A program made the position numbers and the translations under genes. A model generated the notes under the pieces. That model made no database searches. It was given only the letters and a program-made list of their open reading frames with translations, and was not told where the DNA came from. From Sphingopyxis sp. (GTDB lineage Bacteria; Pseudomonadota; Alphaproteobacteria; Sphingomonadales; Sphingomonadaceae), in the NCBI GenBank assembly GCA_002733865.1, contig NVXM01000003.1:186001-250000 (forward strand): a stretch of DNA of 64,000 nt. The letters are read 5' to 3'. How positions within the stretch are numbered: position 1 is the first letter of the stretch; each line of letters opens with the position of its first letter. This document shows, one piece after another, positions 62,093 through 64,000 of the stretch.

Positions 62093-63328
62093 TCAGGATT
62101 GCTGCCTGTCGGCCAGCACTTCGGTTTCCGGTGTCGATGTCCGCGCCAGAGGAATGGCCTGAAAGAGCGCTTTCGCGTCCGTTGTTGCCGATACTCGCTG
62201 GCTGATCCGCCAGATGGAAAAAATAACGATCAGGACATGGGCGCAGATCATCGTCCAGAACAGGGCAAGTGGGCCTACTACCGACAGGGCAGCGCCGCCG
62301 AAAAAGGGTCCGACAACGGAGCCAAAACCGAAAAACATCAGCAGTCCACCGCTGATCTGCAGAGATTGGCCAGCTTCCGCATAGTCATTGGCATGGGCCA
62401 GAACGATTGGATACATGGCGAAGATTGCAGCGCCCAATAGCGAGCCAATCAAGATGTTCTGGATACCGCTTTCCGGGGCTGTGATCAAAAACGCAGTCTC
62501 CGCCGATATCGCGACCAGTGACAGAAAAACCAGAACCTTTCTGCGGTCGAACCGGTCGGATGCCTTGCCGACGGGAATCTGGCACAAAGCGCCGGCGAGA
62601 ACAGGCACGCTGCAAAACAGAACAATGCTGGTCATGCCCAATCCGATGTTATTCCCATATACGGCCGCCAGCGTGCCGAATGCCCCGTTGGACACTCCGA
62701 TCATCAATGCGGCAAAGACCGCTACCGGTGAATTGTGCCAAAGCCGGGGGATGTTGAGTTTGACCTCAAAGAGCGGGGCGGGGGCGCGATTCGCGCTTAT
62801 CGCGGTCGGAATGAGCGCCAGGCAATAGAAGATTGCGGCGAGCATGAAATACCAGTGCCCGGATACGTCGGCGCCGATCAGGATCATCTGGCCGCCGGTG
62901 GAGCCGATAAGATTGATCATGGCATAGGTCCCGAAAACCTGGCCGCGGATGGACGCATCGACCTCTTCGCTCAGCCAGCTTTCCACGATCATCGCCGCGC
63001 CAGCAAAACAGAACCCCGATATCGCTCGCAATGGTATCCAGGCCCAGGGGTTTGGGAACATGGATGACAGCAGTACAACGATTGCCGCTGTCGCTGCGAG
63101 GGTTCCGAACGCGCGGATATGGCCTACCCCCGAGACCAGACGCGGTGTAAACAAGCAGCCAAGAACATATCCGGTTGCCCAGCCGGTGCCCAGCAGCCCG
63201 AGGGAAAACGCGCTGAATCCCTCGTTAGAACCACGGATCGGCAATACCAGACCGTTTATTCCTCCCGCCGTCAGCAAGAATAAGGAGCCGAGCAGGAGAG
63301 CGCTGAGCGGAAGAAGTCTGGTGGTCAT
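62093..63328 (-). CDS. MFS transporter (YcaD-like)
   Basis: 411 residues, 12 membrane segments. Starts MTTRLLPLSALLLGSLFLLTAGGINGLVLPIRGSNEGFSAFSLGLLGTGWATGYVLGCLFTPRLV; a motif SDRFDRRKVLVFLSL follows helix 7. This resembles the small-molecule exporters of the YcaD/CynX-related groups. Substrate unknown. Upstream of hspQ by 130 bases on the same strand. Confidence 0.84.
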   Translation of the reverse strand: MTTRLLPLSALLLGSLFLLTAGGINGLVLPIRGSNEGFSAFSLGLLGTGWATGYVLGCLFTPRLVSGVGHIRAFGTLAATAAIVVLLSSMFPNPWAWIPLRAISGFCFAGAAMIVESWLSEEVDASIRGQVFGTYAMINLIGSTGGQMILIGADVSGHWYFMLAAIFYCLALIPTAISANRAPAPLFEVKLNIPRLWHNSPVAVFAALMIGVSNGAFGTLAAVYGNNIGLGMTSIVLFCSVPVLAGALCQIPVGKASDRFDRRKVLVFLSLVAISAETAFLITAPESGIQNILIGSLLGAAIFAMYPIVLAHANDYAEAGQSLQISGGLLMFFGFGSVVGPFFGGAALSVVGPLALFWTMICAHVLIVIFSIWRISQRVSATTDAKALFQAIPLARTSTPETEVLADRQQS

Positions 63329-63441
63329 GATAACGGATCAACTGTTTTAGATATTGGGCGTCGAAAAGGCTTCTATCAAATTGGGGGTATGACCGGGAAG
63401 ATTATTAATAGTGATCGCTCAATCGGTCGAATTCTGCACAA

Positions 63442-63473
63442 AAAAAGCCCCGTGCCGGGGCACGGGGCTTTTT
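63442..63473. terminator. Bidirectional terminator downstream of csbD
   Basis: AAAAAGCCCCGTGC (63442-63455), loop CGGG, GCACGGGGCTTTTT (63460-63473), perfect 14-bp stem with T-runs on both strands. Located 34 bases after the csbD stop on the minus strand. Confidence 0.9.
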
Positions 63474-63506
63474 GCAACATTCAATATGTCGAAGAAAATT
63501 TGCGGA

Positions 63507-63704
63507 TTAGTAGGTCCGTTCAAATTCCTCGATTTCACGCTCTGCATCTTCCTGCGCACGCCCGTATTTTTCCTGGATCTTTCCGGCAAGAATTTTGCGG
63601 TTTCCGTTGATCTGGTCAAGTTCGTCGTCGGTCAGTTCGCCCCACTTTTTCTGGACGTTGCCTTTGACTTGTTCCCAATTTCCTTTGATTGTATTCTCGT
63701 TCAT
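63507..63704 (-). CDS. CsbD family stress protein
   Basis: 65 residues: MNENTIKGNWEQVKGNVQKKWGELTDDELDQINGNRKILAGKIQEKYG is the CsbD family signature. Small, soluble, acidic. Homologues are general stress proteins (sigma-B regulated in Bacillus). AAGGAG lies just upstream, and a match to the EcfG (general stress sigma factor) promoter is at 63752-63777. Function of the family unknown. Confidence 0.94.
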   Translation of the reverse strand: MNENTIKGNWEQVKGNVQKKWGELTDDELDQINGNRKILAGKIQEKYGRAQEDAEREIEEFERTY

Positions 63705-63751
63705 AAATAATCTCCTTGATCATGTTCTATCTGCATTCGCTCTACTTCACC

Positions 63752-63777
63752 AACGGCTGGTGATCAGTATTGGTTCC
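63752..63777 (-). promoter_or_regulatory. EcfG-type general-stress promoter of csbD
   Basis: On the minus strand the sequence reads GGAAC, 17 bases, CGTT, identical to the EcfG consensus GGAAC-N16/17-CGTT. It lies 48 bases upstream of the csbD start codon, a normal promoter distance. Confidence 0.72.
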
Positions 63778-63881
63778 ATGATCGCTGGAATTTTCTGCAA
63801 GACATTTTGGAAAATTCGGGGTGGGGTGTCGGGATATTCCCAAAAGATGCGAGATTACTTGGTGCGCATCTTTCCTCAAGC

Positions 63882-63906
63882 GGAACCTCTCGCTCCGTTT
63901 TGCGTA
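63882..63906 (+). promoter_or_regulatory. Possible EcfG-like promoter of the terminal lipoprotein gene
   Basis: GGAAC at 63882-63886, 16 bases, then CGTA (63903-63906), one mismatch from CGTT. It lies 36 bases before the ATG at 63942. Confidence 0.4.
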
Positions 63907-63941
63907 GGTACTGGAATAGAAGGCGAACCAGGAGAGTGGAA

Positions 63942-64000
63942 ATGAAGAAACATATTGCAATATTGGCAGGCATTTCTTTGCTGGCGGGGTGTCAGGCGGC
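63942..64000 (+). CDS. Lipoprotein gene, 5' end only
   Basis: Begins ATG 63942 preceded by GGAGAG. The 19 visible codons read MKKHIAILAGISLLAGCQA, a complete lipoprotein signal with lipobox LAGC and the acylated cysteine at residue 17. The rest is outside the window, so the function cannot be inferred. Confidence 0.75.
   Translation, partial: MKKHIAILAGISLLAGCQA

Noticed and set aside
63595..63945. 116-codon plus-strand frame
   Set aside because: Runs antisense through csbD and its promoter; no ribosome-binding site.

Overview
The window looks like chromosomal DNA of a moderately GC-rich alphaproteobacterium, most probably from the Sphingomonadales. The evidence is inferred from gene content: a gcrA cell-cycle regulator gene, an F0 operon with separate b and b' subunits and no F1 genes, a trpF-trpB-trpA-accD-folC run, NodT-type RND efflux genes, EcfG-like promoter sequences and many palindromic intergenic repeats. 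There are no rRNA or tRNA genes, CRISPR arrays or recognisable insertion sequences. Nearly everything is ordinary vertically inherited chromosome. The exception is an AT-rich accessory patch at about 21.8-24.2 kb.

Layout. 0-4.2 kb: 5' part of purF, hisI, a lipoprotein, and a MerR regulator next to an acyl-CoA dehydrogenase. 4.2-13.9 kb: two aspartyl/asparaginyl beta-hydroxylase-like oxygenases, a secreted DxDGDG-repeat peptide, an MFS-cysK-dienelactone hydrolase operon, a DUF885 lipoprotein, an L,D-transpeptidase and a cluster of small unknown proteins. 13.9-20.5 kb: a tripartite RND pump (adaptor, permease, NodT-type outer membrane factor) divergent from its TetR regulator. 20.7-24.2 kb: a serine hydrolase, a HigBA-type toxin-antitoxin pair with its own promoter/operator, and an AT-rich two-gene DUF262-HEPN module. 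24.2-31.3 kb: UvrD/PcrA helicase, small exported proteins, rsmD, a pseudouridine synthase, a DUF1223 protein and an AmpG-like permease. 31.3-39.4 kb (all minus): folC, accD, trpA, trpB, trpF, pyrF, lapA and purB. The five gaps from pyrF to folC all hold palindromic repeats. 39.4-47.2 kb: a probably PPi-dependent phosphofructokinase, radC, a ydbH-ynbE-ydbL set, a CDF transporter and a crotonase. 47.5-50.1 kb: atpI-atpB-atpE-atpF'-atpF. 50.2-56.5 kb: uvrC-recO, leuB, metZ, apaG and a LysR regulator. 56.5-64 kb: a two-domain serine hydrolase, parE, gcrA, an ABC-2 permease, hspQ, an MFS transporter, a stress-type csbD gene and the start of a lipoprotein gene.

Most worth a second look: (i) the DUF262 + HEPN (R-x4-H) pair beside a toxin-antitoxin locus, a plausible RNA-targeting defence or toxin module; (ii) two cloverleaf-like palindromic elements with complementary CCC and GGG loops in the trp-accD-folC operon; (iii) the ydbH-ynbE-ydbL lipid-transport set outside enterobacteria; (iv) an ATP synthase c subunit with a long acidic C-terminal tail; (v) a MerR gene whose promoter predicts a leaderless mRNA.
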